From: Alphaproteobacteria bacterium
Lineage (GTDB): Bacteria > Pseudomonadota > Alphaproteobacteria > Micavibrionales > Micavibrionaceae
Direction: 5' to 3'
Assembly: GCA_023140905.1 (NCBI GenBank)
Contig: JAGLKS010000034.1
Location: 1 to 15,893 of the forward strand
DNA: 15,893 bases
Positions 1-8,829 of the stretch are shown one piece after another. Within the stretch, counting starts at the first letter, position 1; every line of letters starts with the position of its first letter. The position numbers and the translations under genes were made by a program. The notes beneath the pieces were generated by a model. It was not told the DNA's origin. It made no database searches and worked only from the letters and a program-made list of their open reading frames with translations.

Positions 1-25
1 CATTCAACCGCTCTGCCATCTCTCC
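1..25 (-). tRNA. tRNA-Ser, 5' part only
   Basis: Read on the minus strand, the first 25 bases start GGAGAGATGGC and continue AGAGCGGTTGAATG. This is the acceptor strand and D-arm of a typical bacterial tRNA-Ser. The 5' end of the tRNA is at position 25; the anticodon, long variable arm and 3' end lie outside the window, so the isoacceptor cannot be named. It is divergent from the mltB-like gene that starts at 129. Confidence 0.85.
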
Positions 26-128
26 GACCCAAAGTATGCGTTGATGCATAAAACTAAGGACACTTTTTAGCGAGTATTAGGGGCGTCTGTCCAGAAGAAA
101 ATCAAAAAATACAAGGTTTATTTAGAAA

Positions 129-1163
129 ATGAATATATGCCATCAATATAAAAGCGTAAAAAACAACCAGTTTTATAAGGTTTTGCACTATATTACAGCC
201 ATAATTCTTATAGTTGTTGTTACTAATATTGGTGGGGCTAAACAGGCTCAGGCACGCAGTCAAACATTTCATGACTGGCTAAAAGATCTTAAAGAAGAAG
301 TTATAGCTGAAGATATATCTGAGAATACATTTGATCGCGCAATAAATGGCATGGATCAACCTATCGAACGTATCATTGAGCTTGACCGTAAACAGCCTGA
401 AGGGACGATGAGTTTTTCTCAATACAAAGCACGTGTCATCAATGATGCGCGAATAAAACAGGGAAATCGTTTATTTAAGAAACACCATAAGCAACTGGTC
501 GAGGTGGCAAATCGATATAATGTTCAACCACAATATATCGTTGCTCTCTGGGGAATCGAGACCAGCTATGGCAATAATACAGGTAGCTTTGGTGTTATTC
601 CAGCATTGGCAACACTTGCTTATGATGGCCGCCGGAGCGAATTTTTCCGTTCCGAGCTTATAGATGCCCTAAAGATTTTACAGGAAGGCCATATTACTTA
701 CGATAATATGAAGGGATCTTGGGCTGGAGCAATGGGGCAAAATCAGTTTATGCCATCTAGTTTTCATAAATTCGCTGTTGATGGTGATCATGATGGAAAG
801 CGTGATATTTGGACAAGCTTGCCTGATGTCTTTTCTTCAACGGCAAACTATCTGAATAATAGTGGTTGGAAAAACGATGAGCGTTGGGGGCGCCGGGTAA
901 AACTCATGGATAATTTTGATGAAACTCAAATAGGACTAGATGTTTCTTATGAATTAGGGACCTGGTTAAAGATGGGAGTGCGCCTACCTGATGGTAAAGC
1001 TATTCCTGTTATTGAGGGAATGAAGGCCTCTCTGATTGCTCCTGATGGAATAAAAGGACCTGTTTATCTTGTCTACGATAATTATCGCGTAGTAATGAAG
1101 TGGAATAACTCAATATATTTTGCGACATGCATTGGCTTATTAGCCGATCAGATTATACAATAA
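129..1163 (+). CDS. mltB: Lytic murein transglycosylase, MltB/SLT_2 family
   Basis: This enzyme cleaves the MurNAc-GlcNAc glycosidic bond of peptidoglycan, forming 1,6-anhydro ends, and should act in the periplasm. The 344-residue product has a hydrophobic N-terminal segment (about residues 20-33) and a possible signal-peptidase site after AQA (residue 43). The catalytic domain shows ALWGIETSYG with the catalytic glutamate at about E144, then the family motifs GSWAGAMGQNQFMPS (about 196-210) and FSSTANYLNNSGW (about 235-247). No lipobox is seen, so it is probably a soluble or signal-anchored form rather than a lipoprotein. The ATG at 129 is only weakly supported by a ribosome site (AAGG about 12 bases upstream). 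It precedes rlpA, dac and the tmk operon, an arrangement common in Alphaproteobacteria. I see no missing motif. The family assignment is firm; the exact paralogue symbol is an inference. Confidence 0.9.
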   Translation: MNICHQYKSVKNNQFYKVLHYITAIILIVVVTNIGGAKQAQARSQTFHDWLKDLKEEVIAEDISENTFDRAINGMDQPIERIIELDRKQPEGTMSFSQYKARVINDARIKQGNRLFKKHHKQLVEVANRYNVQPQYIVALWGIETSYGNNTGSFGVIPALATLAYDGRRSEFFRSELIDALKILQEGHITYDNMKGSWAGAMGQNQFMPSSFHKFAVDGDHDGKRDIWTSLPDVFSSTANYLNNSGWKNDERWGRRVKLMDNFDETQIGLDVSYELGTWLKMGVRLPDGKAIPVIEGMKASLIAPDGIKGPVYLVYDNYRVVMKWNNSIYFATCIGLLADQIIQ

Positions 1164-1209
1164 GCGAATAATCGCAATACTTACTTATAGAAAATAATTT
1201 GGAGAATAG

Positions 1210-2148
1210 ATGTCTTGTTTTATCAACTGTAGAAATATTTGCTTTTTGCATAGCTTCTTTCATTACATCTGTTTGATAATAGCCCTTATGGTTCCGATCA
1301 TTTTATCCGGTTGCACACAAATAGAGCTTGCCTCACATTTCGGTAAAAAGATCACAAATTCATCAGCGCAAAGCGTTGGGATGTATAAGGTGGGATCTCC
1401 GTATACAATTGGCGGTATGCGATATTATCCGGCAATAGATTATAATTACGATAAAACCGGAATAGCATCATGGTATGGCCCCAATTTTCATGGAAAGAAA
1501 ACAGCAAATGGTGAAATCTACGATCAAAATGGACTTACTGCAGCTCACAAAACTTTACCATTACCTAGTATTGTGCGTGTGACAAATTTGGAAAATGGAC
1601 GCTCTTTGATAGTACGTGTAAATGATCGTGGGCCATATGCACATGGTCGTGTTATCGATATGTCCAAACGTTCAGCAGAGTTATTAGGTTTTAGAATAAA
1701 AGGAATATCAAAAGTACGTGTTCAGGTTCTTGAAGCAGAAAGCAGACAAATGGCAAAAATTGCTAAAAACGGACATGGCACAAATGGTATGGAAGTTCCA
1801 ATGAACAGTACCACTTATAAATCTCCATTAATTAAAACAGCCAGTATGAAAACACAAAATGTCCAGCATCATGCAAGCTTAACAAATCTAACAACAGCAA
1901 AAATCTACCCGGTTATTTCTCCACCACGTATTTTTGTCCAAACCGGAGCATTCTCAACACGTGAAACAGCAATGAAATATGCAAGCGCACTTGATCAATA
2001 TGGTCATTCTCAAATATCATCAGTTATAGTCAAGGGTGAAAAATATTACCGTGTACGTTTTCCTGCTAAAGATGTGGCTACGGCAGGCATACTCCGAGGC
2101 CGCTTGGTGCAAAATGGATATAAAAATGCTCTGATAATAGTAGATTAA
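1210..2148 (+). CDS. rlpA: Septal-ring type lipoprotein RlpA (DPBB + SPOR)
   Basis: RlpA-family proteins are outer-membrane lipoproteins with lytic activity on denuded glycan strands. The 312-residue product has a hydrophobic leader ending in the lipobox LSGC, with lipidated Cys35. A double-psi beta-barrel domain (about 84-175) contains GIASWYGPNFHGKKTANGE, TAAHKTLPLP and VRVNDRGPYAHGRVIDMS. His113 and Asp139 match in spacing the two active-site residues described in Pseudomonas RlpA. A variable, Asn/Thr-rich linker follows, and a SPOR domain (about 238-312) ends the protein; SPOR domains bind denuded peptidoglycan at division sites. GGAG lies five bases before the ATG, supporting the start. 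It sits 46 bases after mltB and 50 before the D,D-carboxypeptidase, so three peptidoglycan-remodelling genes are adjacent and likely co-expressed. Confident family call. Confidence 0.93.
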   Translation: MSCFINCRNICFLHSFFHYICLIIALMVPIILSGCTQIELASHFGKKITNSSAQSVGMYKVGSPYTIGGMRYYPAIDYNYDKTGIASWYGPNFHGKKTANGEIYDQNGLTAAHKTLPLPSIVRVTNLENGRSLIVRVNDRGPYAHGRVIDMSKRSAELLGFRIKGISKVRVQVLEAESRQMAKIAKNGHGTNGMEVPMNSTTYKSPLIKTASMKTQNVQHHASLTNLTTAKIYPVISPPRIFVQTGAFSTRETAMKYASALDQYGHSQISSVIVKGEKYYRVRFPAKDVATAGILRGRLVQNGYKNALIIVD

Positions 2149-2198
2149 GCGGCTTAGTCATGCTTGAATAGAACATCAGATTCGAAAGAGGTTTTATT

Positions 2199-3365
2199 GT
2201 GAAATATATGTATATTGCACTATATGCATTATGTTGTTTCTTTGTTGGCTTAATAGGGCCGCTTTGCAGCGTGCATGCTGCTGACACAAGCATAGAGACA
2301 TCGGCTAAACAGGCGATTATTATCGATTATGACACAGGCACGATTCTTTATACCAAAAATGCTAATGAGCAAATGCCAACTTCATCTATGAGCAAAGTAA
2401 TGACAATGTATGTCGTTTTCGATGCTTTGCAAAAAGGTGCCTTATCTCTTGATACAGATCTTCTCGTTAGCGAAAAAGCCTGGCGTAAAGGTGGATCAAA
2501 GATGTTTGTTCCAGTTGGAAAGAAAGTAAAAGTCGAAGACCTTATCCGTGGTGTTATCGTTCAATCGGGAAATGACGCGACTATCGTTCTGGCAGAAGGT
2601 TTGGCAGGAACTGAAGGTGCTTTTGCAGGGCTTATGAATAAGAAGGCCAAGGAATTGGGCATGTTAAATACGCATTTTGCAAATGCTAGTGGTTGGCCGG
2701 AACCCGACCATTATTCTACAGCCCATGATTTGGCTATTATGGCGATAGCGATAATAAAAAATTTCCCAGAATATTATCATTATTATTCAGAAAAAGAATT
2801 TACTTACAATAATATTTACCAAAATAATCGCAACCCACTTTTAAGGCTGAATATTGGAGCTGACGGCCTTAAAACCGGACATACGGAATTAGGTGGGTAT
2901 GGGCTGATTAGTTCAGGCGTAGGTAAAGATTCTCGCCGTATTGTCATGGTTTTAAATGGCATGAAAGATAATAAGGAGCGCAAAGAAGAAAGTGTGCGTC
3001 TTATGCGTTGGGGGCTAAATACATTTAAGAATATTACGTTATTTGAGCAAAAAGTTATTCTTGGTCAAGCAGATGTTTGTTTGGGGCAAAAAGACAAAGT
3101 TGATCTTATCGCCGGAGCGCCGGTTAGTTATGTTGTATCAAAAGTACTTTCCGACGATGTGAAAGTGGAAATTTCATACAAAACACCTCTCAAAGCCCCC
3201 ATAAAAAACGGAGAAAAAGTCGGCTTTGTTAGTGTTAATCTGCCTGATGGGAACAAGATAGAGGTACCTCTTATTACAGCTAAATCTGTCGAGGAAATGG
3301 GATTGTTTATGCGAACCATAGTCAAAGCACGGTTACTAACAACTGGCATGGGGAAATTTAAGTAA
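2199..3365 (+). CDS. dacC: D-alanyl-D-alanine carboxypeptidase (PBP5/DacF-like)
   Basis: This penicillin-binding protein removes the terminal D-Ala of peptidoglycan pentapeptides in the periplasm. The start is a GTG at 2199, preceded by AAGAGG at seven bases. A signal peptide covers about residues 1-27 with cleavage after VHA. The serine peptidase S11 motifs are complete: SMSK (Ser63, Lys66), SGN (123-125) and KTG (225-227). A PBP5 C-terminal beta domain (about 285-375) and an amphipathic tail GLFMRTIVKARLLTTG, which should anchor the enzyme to the inner membrane, follow. Its stop codon TAA overlaps the tmk start ATG by one base (TAATG), implying translational coupling between a cell-wall enzyme and a nucleotide kinase; this linkage is conserved in alphaproteobacteria. 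Which dac paralogue symbol applies is uncertain. Confidence 0.93.
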   Translation: MKYMYIALYALCCFFVGLIGPLCSVHAADTSIETSAKQAIIIDYDTGTILYTKNANEQMPTSSMSKVMTMYVVFDALQKGALSLDTDLLVSEKAWRKGGSKMFVPVGKKVKVEDLIRGVIVQSGNDATIVLAEGLAGTEGAFAGLMNKKAKELGMLNTHFANASGWPEPDHYSTAHDLAIMAIAIIKNFPEYYHYYSEKEFTYNNIYQNNRNPLLRLNIGADGLKTGHTELGGYGLISSGVGKDSRRIVMVLNGMKDNKERKEESVRLMRWGLNTFKNITLFEQKVILGQADVCLGQKDKVDLIAGAPVSYVVSKVLSDDVKVEISYKTPLKAPIKNGEKVGFVSVNLPDGNKIEVPLITAKSVEEMGLFMRTIVKARLLTTGMGKFK

Positions 3366-4099
3366 TGATGCGTTGTTTGAACGGAGGTTTTTTTATATCA
3401 TTCGAGGGTGGAGAAGGATCTGGAAAAACGACACAGATCAGTCAGTTGGCAGAGGCTCTTAAAGCTGAGGGTTATTCTATAGTCGTGACACGAGAGCCCG
3501 GTGGAACACCAGAAGGAGAATCGATACGTAGTGTCTTGGTTCAAAGAGATGGGGGTGACTGGCTTCCTATGGCAGAAGTGATGCTACTATATGCAGCACG
3601 TCTTATGCATATAGAAAAAGTAATTAAACCGGCTATGGAAGATGGATGTATCGTTATCAGTGACCGTTTCTCTGACTCAACACTAGCTTATCAAGGATAT
3701 GGGCATGGTTTGCCTCTCGATAATATTCGAGCTATTGAAGCTCTAACGATTGGTGCATTTAAACCGAATCTGACATTTATGCTCGATATTGATCCGAAAA
3801 CGGGTCTTATGCGCTCTCATAAACAATTGATAGTTGAAACTGGAAACAAACAAACTGAAGATCGTTTTGAGCGTCTGAATAAAAAATTTCATGATAGACT
3901 GCGTCAAGGGTATCTTAATATTGCTAAGTCAGATATGGAGCGTTGCCGGGTCATAAACGCAAAACAGGATATTGATGCATTGCATCGGCAAATTAAAAAC
4001 TCCGTAGATACTGCGCTCAAAAAACAAAGTATTGTTGAAAATTTCAAGACTTCTCTTCAACAAGAAGTGCGTATAAGTGAAATTGACGGGAAGAGATAA
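3365..4099 (+). CDS. tmk: Thymidylate kinase (dTMP kinase)
   Basis: Phosphorylates dTMP to dTDP with ATP, in the cytoplasm, supplying dTTP for replication. The P-loop GGEGSGKTT lies at 15-23, TREPGGT at 42-48, the DRFSDSTLAYQGYG substrate loop at 100-113, and a LID-like segment with TEDRFE near 164-169. The P-loop has no arginine after its first glycine pair, as in the bacterial type that carries the arginine in the LID. The protein is 244 residues, about 30 longer than the usual 205-215; the extra part is a C-terminal tail after the last helix. The start overlaps the stop of the upstream dac gene; a second ATG directly follows, so the start may be one codon later. holB follows 27 bases downstream, as in many bacteria where tmk and holB are paired. 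Confidence 0.95.
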   Translation: MMRCLNGGFFISFEGGEGSGKTTQISQLAEALKAEGYSIVVTREPGGTPEGESIRSVLVQRDGGDWLPMAEVMLLYAARLMHIEKVIKPAMEDGCIVISDRFSDSTLAYQGYGHGLPLDNIRAIEALTIGAFKPNLTFMLDIDPKTGLMRSHKQLIVETGNKQTEDRFERLNKKFHDRLRQGYLNIAKSDMERCRVINAKQDIDALHRQIKNSVDTALKKQSIVENFKTSLQQEVRISEIDGKR

Positions 4100-4126
4100 A
4101 CCGAATTAAAAAAACAGGAAAAGAGT

Positions 4127-5338
4127 ATGGATTTATTCGGTAATTCTGATTCACAAAAAGATGTTATATACGATGATAATCTGTCTACGGAAGACGGGTA
4201 CAGTGATTCATGGAATAACGGCGATATATCAGAAACTGAAGATGGGTTGTCTGATCCGCAAACCATGCCGTTTTGCCTGGGACATGAAGCACAAGAAGCA
4301 CTCTTTATTGATCTTTTTAAGAAAGGCACAATGCCTCATGCCATAATTTTCTCAGGATTGGAAGGAATTGGTAAAACCACAATGGCTTTTCGTCTTGCCC
4401 GTTTTTTATTTAAACATGGAAAGTCTGTGGAGAATGAAAATCAAGGCGGCTTATTTGGTGACGATGTTGAGATTTTGACACAGGAAATTGTTTCATTAGA
4501 TGTTGATCCATCAGATTATGTCTTTCATTTAATTGCTTCAGGGGGCCATCCTGATTTCCTTCATATTCATCGTGGTTTTTATAAATCAAAAGAAAAGCAG
4601 GATGCAACTTTGAAAGTTGAAGCAGTCCGTGAGATAGAGCCATTCTTACGTAGAACGGCTTCTGATGGTGGTTGGCGTGTGGTCGTGGTCGAAGATGCAG
4701 ATACAATGAACCGTAGTGCTCAGAACGCAATTCTTAAAATTTTAGAAGAACCGCCCGCTAATGTCCTTATTATACTTATTGCGCATCGTCCGGGAATGTT
4801 AATTCCTACGATCCACTCTCGTGCACGTAATATTCAGTTTTTTCCATTATCAGCGCTTACTATAGAGACCCTATTGGCAAAAAAGGGGGAGTTTAAAGTT
4901 TCTCCATCTGATGTTGAATTGATTACAGTTTTATGTGAGGGAAGTGTAGGGCAAGCACTTAAATTCATTGAAAATGACGGGCTAGCTATGCTGAAAAAGA
5001 TTTTAGAACATATGGAATATGCCGGAAAAGAACAACTCCATAAGATCCATGAATTTTCTGCCTCTTTCACGACGCATGCTCAAGAAGCACAATACCGTAT
5101 GATGACCTATATGTTTTTATGGATTCTACGTAAGGTATTATTTGTAAAAGCACGTGGAAATATTGAAGTTCCTGCCTATATTCTCAATAATGCCACAGCA
5201 AATTTATCAGCTAATAATTCTTTGGAAAAACTGATTTTTTTAAATGACGAAGTCAAAAACATCTTTAGGCGTGTTGATTTTTCCAATCTAGACCGTCGCG
5301 ACGCTGTACGAGCCGCTTTTCTTATGATAGGTCAGTAA
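4127..5338 (+). CDS. holB: DNA polymerase III delta' subunit (clamp loader)
   Basis: Delta' is the rigid stator of the clamp-loader complex that opens the beta sliding clamp. An AAA+ module starts at about residue 48 with Walker A GLEGIGKTT (77-85), a degenerate Walker B VVVVEDADTMN (186-195), the conserved SAQNAILKILEEPP (197-210) and SRAR (231-234) at the SRC arginine-finger position, with Ala in place of Cys. No four-cysteine zinc module is present between Walker A and B, unlike the Escherichia coli protein. At 403 residues it is longer than average, because of a 47-residue acidic N-terminal extension (13 Asp/Glu against one Lys) and an inserted loop with QGGLFGDD (106-113). AGGA and GAG just upstream of the ATG support the full-length start; the alternative Met47 would remove the extension. 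Fully consistent with its place after tmk. Confidence 0.92.
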   Translation: MDLFGNSDSQKDVIYDDNLSTEDGYSDSWNNGDISETEDGLSDPQTMPFCLGHEAQEALFIDLFKKGTMPHAIIFSGLEGIGKTTMAFRLARFLFKHGKSVENENQGGLFGDDVEILTQEIVSLDVDPSDYVFHLIASGGHPDFLHIHRGFYKSKEKQDATLKVEAVREIEPFLRRTASDGGWRVVVVEDADTMNRSAQNAILKILEEPPANVLIILIAHRPGMLIPTIHSRARNIQFFPLSALTIETLLAKKGEFKVSPSDVELITVLCEGSVGQALKFIENDGLAMLKKILEHMEYAGKEQLHKIHEFSASFTTHAQEAQYRMMTYMFLWILRKVLFVKARGNIEVPAYILNNATANLSANNSLEKLIFLNDEVKNIFRRVDFSNLDRRDAVRAAFLMIGQ

Positions 5339-5409
5339 GACACGTAATCTAGGATAATAATGATTGCAGCCAGCTTTTTGCTGATACTGAATGAATAGGA
5401 GTAAGAAGA

Positions 5410-6966
5410 TTGAGCATAGATAAAACACCATTTTTCATCACAACAGCAATTTCATATGTTAACGGAGTTCCTCACCTTGGACACGCTTATGAAACGATAA
5501 TGACAGATGTGATGGCGCGTTTTAAACGTTTAGATGGTTATGACGTCAAATTTCTTACCGGAACAGATGAGCATGGCGAAAAAGTTGCGCAAACGGCCGC
5601 TGAGAATAACATGCTGCCCAAAGAATTCGCAGATTTAAATGCGGGCCATTTTCAGGATATGATAAAGAAATTAGGTATTTCCAATGATGATTTTATTCGT
5701 ACGACCCAACCGCGGCATTATACGTCTTCAAAGGCCCTCTGGAAGAAGCTAAAAGATAATGGAGACATATATCTTGGAAAATATGAAGGCTGGTATTCTG
5801 TGCGCGAAGAAGCTTATTTCACAGAGGATGAACTAACAACAGCAGATGACGGACAAAAATACACGCCATTAGGAACAGAAGTTGAATGGTTTGAAGAAGC
5901 CAGTTATTTTTTCCGTTTATCAGCTTACACAGATCGTTTAATTGAGTATTACTCAGCCAACCCTGAAGCTATACAACCTGTTAGCCGTATGAATGAAATT
6001 ATGAGCTTTCTAAAACAAGAAGGCGGTTTAAAAGATTTATCTGTTTCTCGGCATAAAAGCCGTCTGGAGTGGGGGATTCCCGTTCCTGAGGATAAAGATC
6101 ATGTAATGTACGTATGGCTAGATGCTCTCGCTAATTATATCACAGCTATAGGCTATCCAGACGAAGAAACAGAAGAATTTGAGAAATACTGGCCTGCAAA
6201 TTATCATGTGATTGGTAAAGATATTATCCGTTTTCATGCTATTTACTGGCCTGCATTTTTAATGTCTGCAAATTTGCCATTGCCTCAGACTATTTTTGCG
6301 CATGGATTTATTAATGTTGCAGGCGAAAAGATGTCAAAATCAATAGGGAATGTGCTTTCACCAGATGATTTGATTTCGACTTATGGCCTAGATCAAATAC
6401 GTTACTTTTTGATGCGCGAAATTCCGCATGGTAACGATGGAAATTTTGTGCATGAACGTGTTGTTAGACGCATTAATTCTGATTTATCTAACGGTCTTGG
6501 AAACCTTGCTCAGCGCACATTCTCAATGATTTACAAAAATTGTGATGCAAAAATACCGCAGCATGGAGAGTTTAAGGAAGAGGATGAAATTTTATTGAGT
6601 AAGGCTTATTCTCTGGTCGAAGAAACAAGACCGTATTTTGATGGATTTAAAATAAACCGTGCTTTGGAACATATTTGGAGTGTTGTTTCTGCATGTGACA
6701 GCTATATTGATGCACAAGCACCATGGGCTCTTAAGAAGACAGATAAACAGCGCATGGAAACGGTTCTTTATATATTGGCAGAAGTTGTGCGTTGTTTAGG
6801 CATTATTGTGCAGCCTGTTGTGCCACACAGTGCCCCGAAAATTCTGGATCAGATTTCTGTACCTGAAGATAAGCGTATGTTTGCGCATATCTCAGAAGAT
6901 TTCTCATTAAAGTCAGGAACAGAAATTCAGAAACCGGAAGGCGTTTTCCCACGTCTGGAAGAATGA
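5410..6966 (+). CDS. metG: Methionyl-tRNA synthetase
   Basis: Charges tRNA-Met with methionine in the cytoplasm. A class I synthetase with the HIGH-type motif HLGH at 22-25, TGTDEHGEKVAQTA near 50-63, the WLDALANYITAIGYP region (236-250) and KMSKS at 307-311. The connective peptide lacks zinc-binding cysteines, and there is no C-terminal EMAP/Trbp111-like tRNA-binding domain. At 518 residues it matches the shorter form usual in alphaproteobacteria. The start is TTG at 5410, preceded by AGGAG with an eight-base spacer, which is stronger support than for any downstream Met. A 71-base gap separates it from holB; tatD follows after 40 bases. No anomalies in the catalytic motifs. Confidence 0.96.
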   Translation: MSIDKTPFFITTAISYVNGVPHLGHAYETIMTDVMARFKRLDGYDVKFLTGTDEHGEKVAQTAAENNMLPKEFADLNAGHFQDMIKKLGISNDDFIRTTQPRHYTSSKALWKKLKDNGDIYLGKYEGWYSVREEAYFTEDELTTADDGQKYTPLGTEVEWFEEASYFFRLSAYTDRLIEYYSANPEAIQPVSRMNEIMSFLKQEGGLKDLSVSRHKSRLEWGIPVPEDKDHVMYVWLDALANYITAIGYPDEETEEFEKYWPANYHVIGKDIIRFHAIYWPAFLMSANLPLPQTIFAHGFINVAGEKMSKSIGNVLSPDDLISTYGLDQIRYFLMREIPHGNDGNFVHERVVRRINSDLSNGLGNLAQRTFSMIYKNCDAKIPQHGEFKEEDEILLSKAYSLVEETRPYFDGFKINRALEHIWSVVSACDSYIDAQAPWALKKTDKQRMETVLYILAEVVRCLGIIVQPVVPHSAPKILDQISVPEDKRMFAHISEDFSLKSGTEIQKPEGVFPRLEE

Positions 6967-7006
6967 AAAATAAACCGCGGCATATAGAGTTTATGTAATT
7001 AAAATT

Positions 7007-7816
7007 ATGTGGATCGACTCACATTGCCATCTAAACCATTCTGGAATAAAGCCTAAGGGCTCCCCCGAAGCTATTGTAAAAGCAGCAAAAAAAGGGGGAG
7101 TAGATGGTATGGTAACTGTGTGTTGCTGTATATCAAAAGAGTTACAGGAGTTGCAGGAGATTACGGCTCATAACGATAATGTATGGTGCACAATAGGAAC
7201 ACATCCGCATGATTCTGGATTGGAAAAAGAGAAGGCTTATAGTGCTGAAGATATTGCAACTTTAGTAAAGTCTAATAATAAAATTATTGGAATTGGTGAG
7301 ACAGGCCTTGATTATTACTACGATAACTCTCCACGCGAAGAGCAAAGAGCATCATTTGTTAAGCATGTCCAAGCGTGTATAGAAGCTGGTGTGCCAATGA
7401 TTGTTCATACACGCGATGCTGAAAAAGACACAGCATGCATTATGAAAAACGAGGGGCAGGGGAGTGGCTTAACTGGAGTAATGCATTGTTTTAGTTCTGA
7501 GCAATGGCTGGCAGAGGAGGCGCTTGATATGGGATTTTATATTTCATTTTCGGGTATTGTAACATTTAATAAATCAGAGGCGCTGCGCGAAACAGCCAAG
7601 CTAGTGCCATTGGACCGCGTTCTTATTGAAACTGACGCTCCTTTTTTAGCGCCGGTGCCTTTTCGTGGAAAAGTAAATGAACCTGCTTATGTCGCTCATA
7701 CAGGCACTTTCTTGGCGGATATTTATGGGTTGAGTGCAGAAGAATTTGCAAAGATAACAACTGAGAATTTTTATAGGTTATTTACCAAGGCAAAATATGT
7801 AGAGACAGGATCTTAA
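7007..7816 (+). CDS. tatD: TatD family metal-dependent deoxyribonuclease
   Basis: TatD enzymes are amidohydrolase-fold 3'-5' exonucleases acting on DNA (and RNA) and linked to repair of oxidised ends; the physiological role here is inferred from family. The 269-residue protein has all metal ligands expected: H6 and H8 in SHCHLN, E98 in GIGETGLDYYYD, H134 in VHTRDAE, H160 in MHCFSS, and D210 in IETDAPFLAP. The length is normal. The ribosome site is weak (AGAG about 20 bases upstream), suggesting dependence on upstream translation or leaderless-like context in the metG transcript. The stop codon abuts the start of the next gene without any spacer, so the two are almost certainly translated together, a pairing widespread in alphaproteobacteria (metG-tatD-MBL). 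Confidence 0.94.
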   Translation: MWIDSHCHLNHSGIKPKGSPEAIVKAAKKGGVDGMVTVCCCISKELQELQEITAHNDNVWCTIGTHPHDSGLEKEKAYSAEDIATLVKSNNKIIGIGETGLDYYYDNSPREEQRASFVKHVQACIEAGVPMIVHTRDAEKDTACIMKNEGQGSGLTGVMHCFSSEQWLAEEALDMGFYISFSGIVTFNKSEALRETAKLVPLDRVLIETDAPFLAPVPFRGKVNEPAYVAHTGTFLADIYGLSAEEFAKITTENFYRLFTKAKYVETGS

Positions 7817-8608
7817 ATGAGTTTAAAAGCTACAATATTAGGATGTGGAAATTCTACAGGTGTGCCGGCGATTGGAAATTACTGGGGCAAGTGTGATCCA
7901 AATGAACCAAAGAATAGACGCTTTCGTTGTTCTTTGGCTGTAGAATCGGAAGAAACAACAATCATTGTTGATACAGGAGCAGATTTGCGCCATCAAACCA
8001 CCCTATTTGACATAATAAAAATAGACGGGGTTTTTTATACGCACCATCATAGCGATCATACTCACGGTATCGATGATCTACGTTCTTTATTTTTTAGAAA
8101 TGACCGAACATCAATTCCATGTTACGGCGGTGCTAAGACGATGCATGATATTATGCAGCGTTTTGATTTCATGTTTAAAGGCGGCAATAATGCTCATTTC
8201 TATCCTATAATTTTAACAGCTCATCCATTTGATAATAACCAGTATGGGAACCTTCAGTGCTTTAAAGACATTTCATATATTCCGTTTGAAATGGATCATG
8301 GAACATGCACGACAGTTGGTTATCGTTTCAAAGATCTGTCATATTGTGTTGATATGAAAAGCATGGATGATAAGGTAATAGAATGCGTTAAAGGATCAAG
8401 GATATGGATTGTAGACGGTGCTGGTTACCATGATTCAGATCATACAGTTCACGCGGATCTTGAGACTTTATACAGATATAATGATATTATAGGTGCACAG
8501 GAAGTTTATGTAATGAGCCTATCACCATTCAGAGATTATCAAACGCTCAAAAAAGAACTGCCAGAAGGTTTTTATCCAGCTTATGATGGGTTAACGTTTA
8601 CACTTTGA
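7817..8608 (+). CDS. MBL-fold hydrolase, PhnP-like phosphodiesterase family
   Basis: A metallo-beta-lactamase-fold hydrolase related to PhnP, which hydrolyses cyclic phosphodiesters; the true substrate of this housekeeping branch is not known. Visible: LGCGNSTGVPAIG (8-20) at the N-terminus, the signature THHHSDH with ligands H76, H78, D80 and H81, MDHGT with H161, and CVDM with D179, another metal ligand position. The C-terminal GFYPAYDGLTFTL is typical of the family. What is odd is the segment MSLSPFRDYQTL (233-244): relatives carry one or two histidines here (LTH-type motif, H222 region in PhnP), and none is present. So the last metal ligand may be missing or supplied by another residue such as H205, H209 or H212. 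It starts directly after the tatD stop. It is the last gene of the plus-strand run; mobile-element debris begins just after it. Confidence 0.87.
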   Translation: MSLKATILGCGNSTGVPAIGNYWGKCDPNEPKNRRFRCSLAVESEETTIIVDTGADLRHQTTLFDIIKIDGVFYTHHHSDHTHGIDDLRSLFFRNDRTSIPCYGGAKTMHDIMQRFDFMFKGGNNAHFYPIILTAHPFDNNQYGNLQCFKDISYIPFEMDHGTCTTVGYRFKDLSYCVDMKSMDDKVIECVKGSRIWIVDGAGYHDSDHTVHADLETLYRYNDIIGAQEVYVMSLSPFRDYQTLKKELPEGFYPAYDGLTFTL

Positions 8609-8628
8609 AATATCAAGCCCCCTCTTTT

Positions 8629-8649
8629 GGATAAAATACAGTATTTTCC
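8629..8649. repeat. Imperfect palindrome after the MBL gene
   Basis: AAAATAC-A-GTATTTT (8633-8647) is a perfect 7-bp inverted repeat around one central base. It is extended by GG/CC at the outside with one bulged base. It lies 20 bases after the MBL stop codon. There is no clear T-run, so it is a weak terminator candidate at best; an operator of the lost element is equally possible. The rest of 8609-8715 is AT-rich with no recognisable gene. Confidence 0.35.
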
Positions 8650-8715
8650 ATAATATTCATTATCACACATTTATATCGGATATTGTGGGATCTAAAATGA
8701 AGTGCGACTTTCGTT

Positions 8716-8829
8716 GTAAGCGTCCGGTGAAGTCCGCCTAGTATGCTTGGAAGTTTTGTGGCAAGAGCTGATCGATTTTGTTAATCGGGGTGATATCGGC
8801 GATACGGCTCGGTATGTCAGTCAGGTGCC
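8716..8829 (-). mobile_element. IS66-family insertion sequence, terminal fragment with tnpC 3' end
   Basis: On the plus strand, position 8716 begins GTAAGCGTCCGGTGAAGTCC, which has the GTAAGCG start typical of IS66-family terminal inverted repeats. Immediately inside, the minus strand encodes HLTDIPSRIADITPINKID then QLLPQNFQAY and a TAG stop at 8738-8740. This matches the C-terminal tail pattern of IS66 transposases (W-LTDVL-RI-D---R-DELLPW-). About 115 bases remain; the rest of the element, including the second terminal repeat, is gone, and the fragment runs straight into integrase debris near 8829. Because only one end survives, the 8-bp target duplication cannot be tested. Clearly non-functional. 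Confidence 0.68.
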
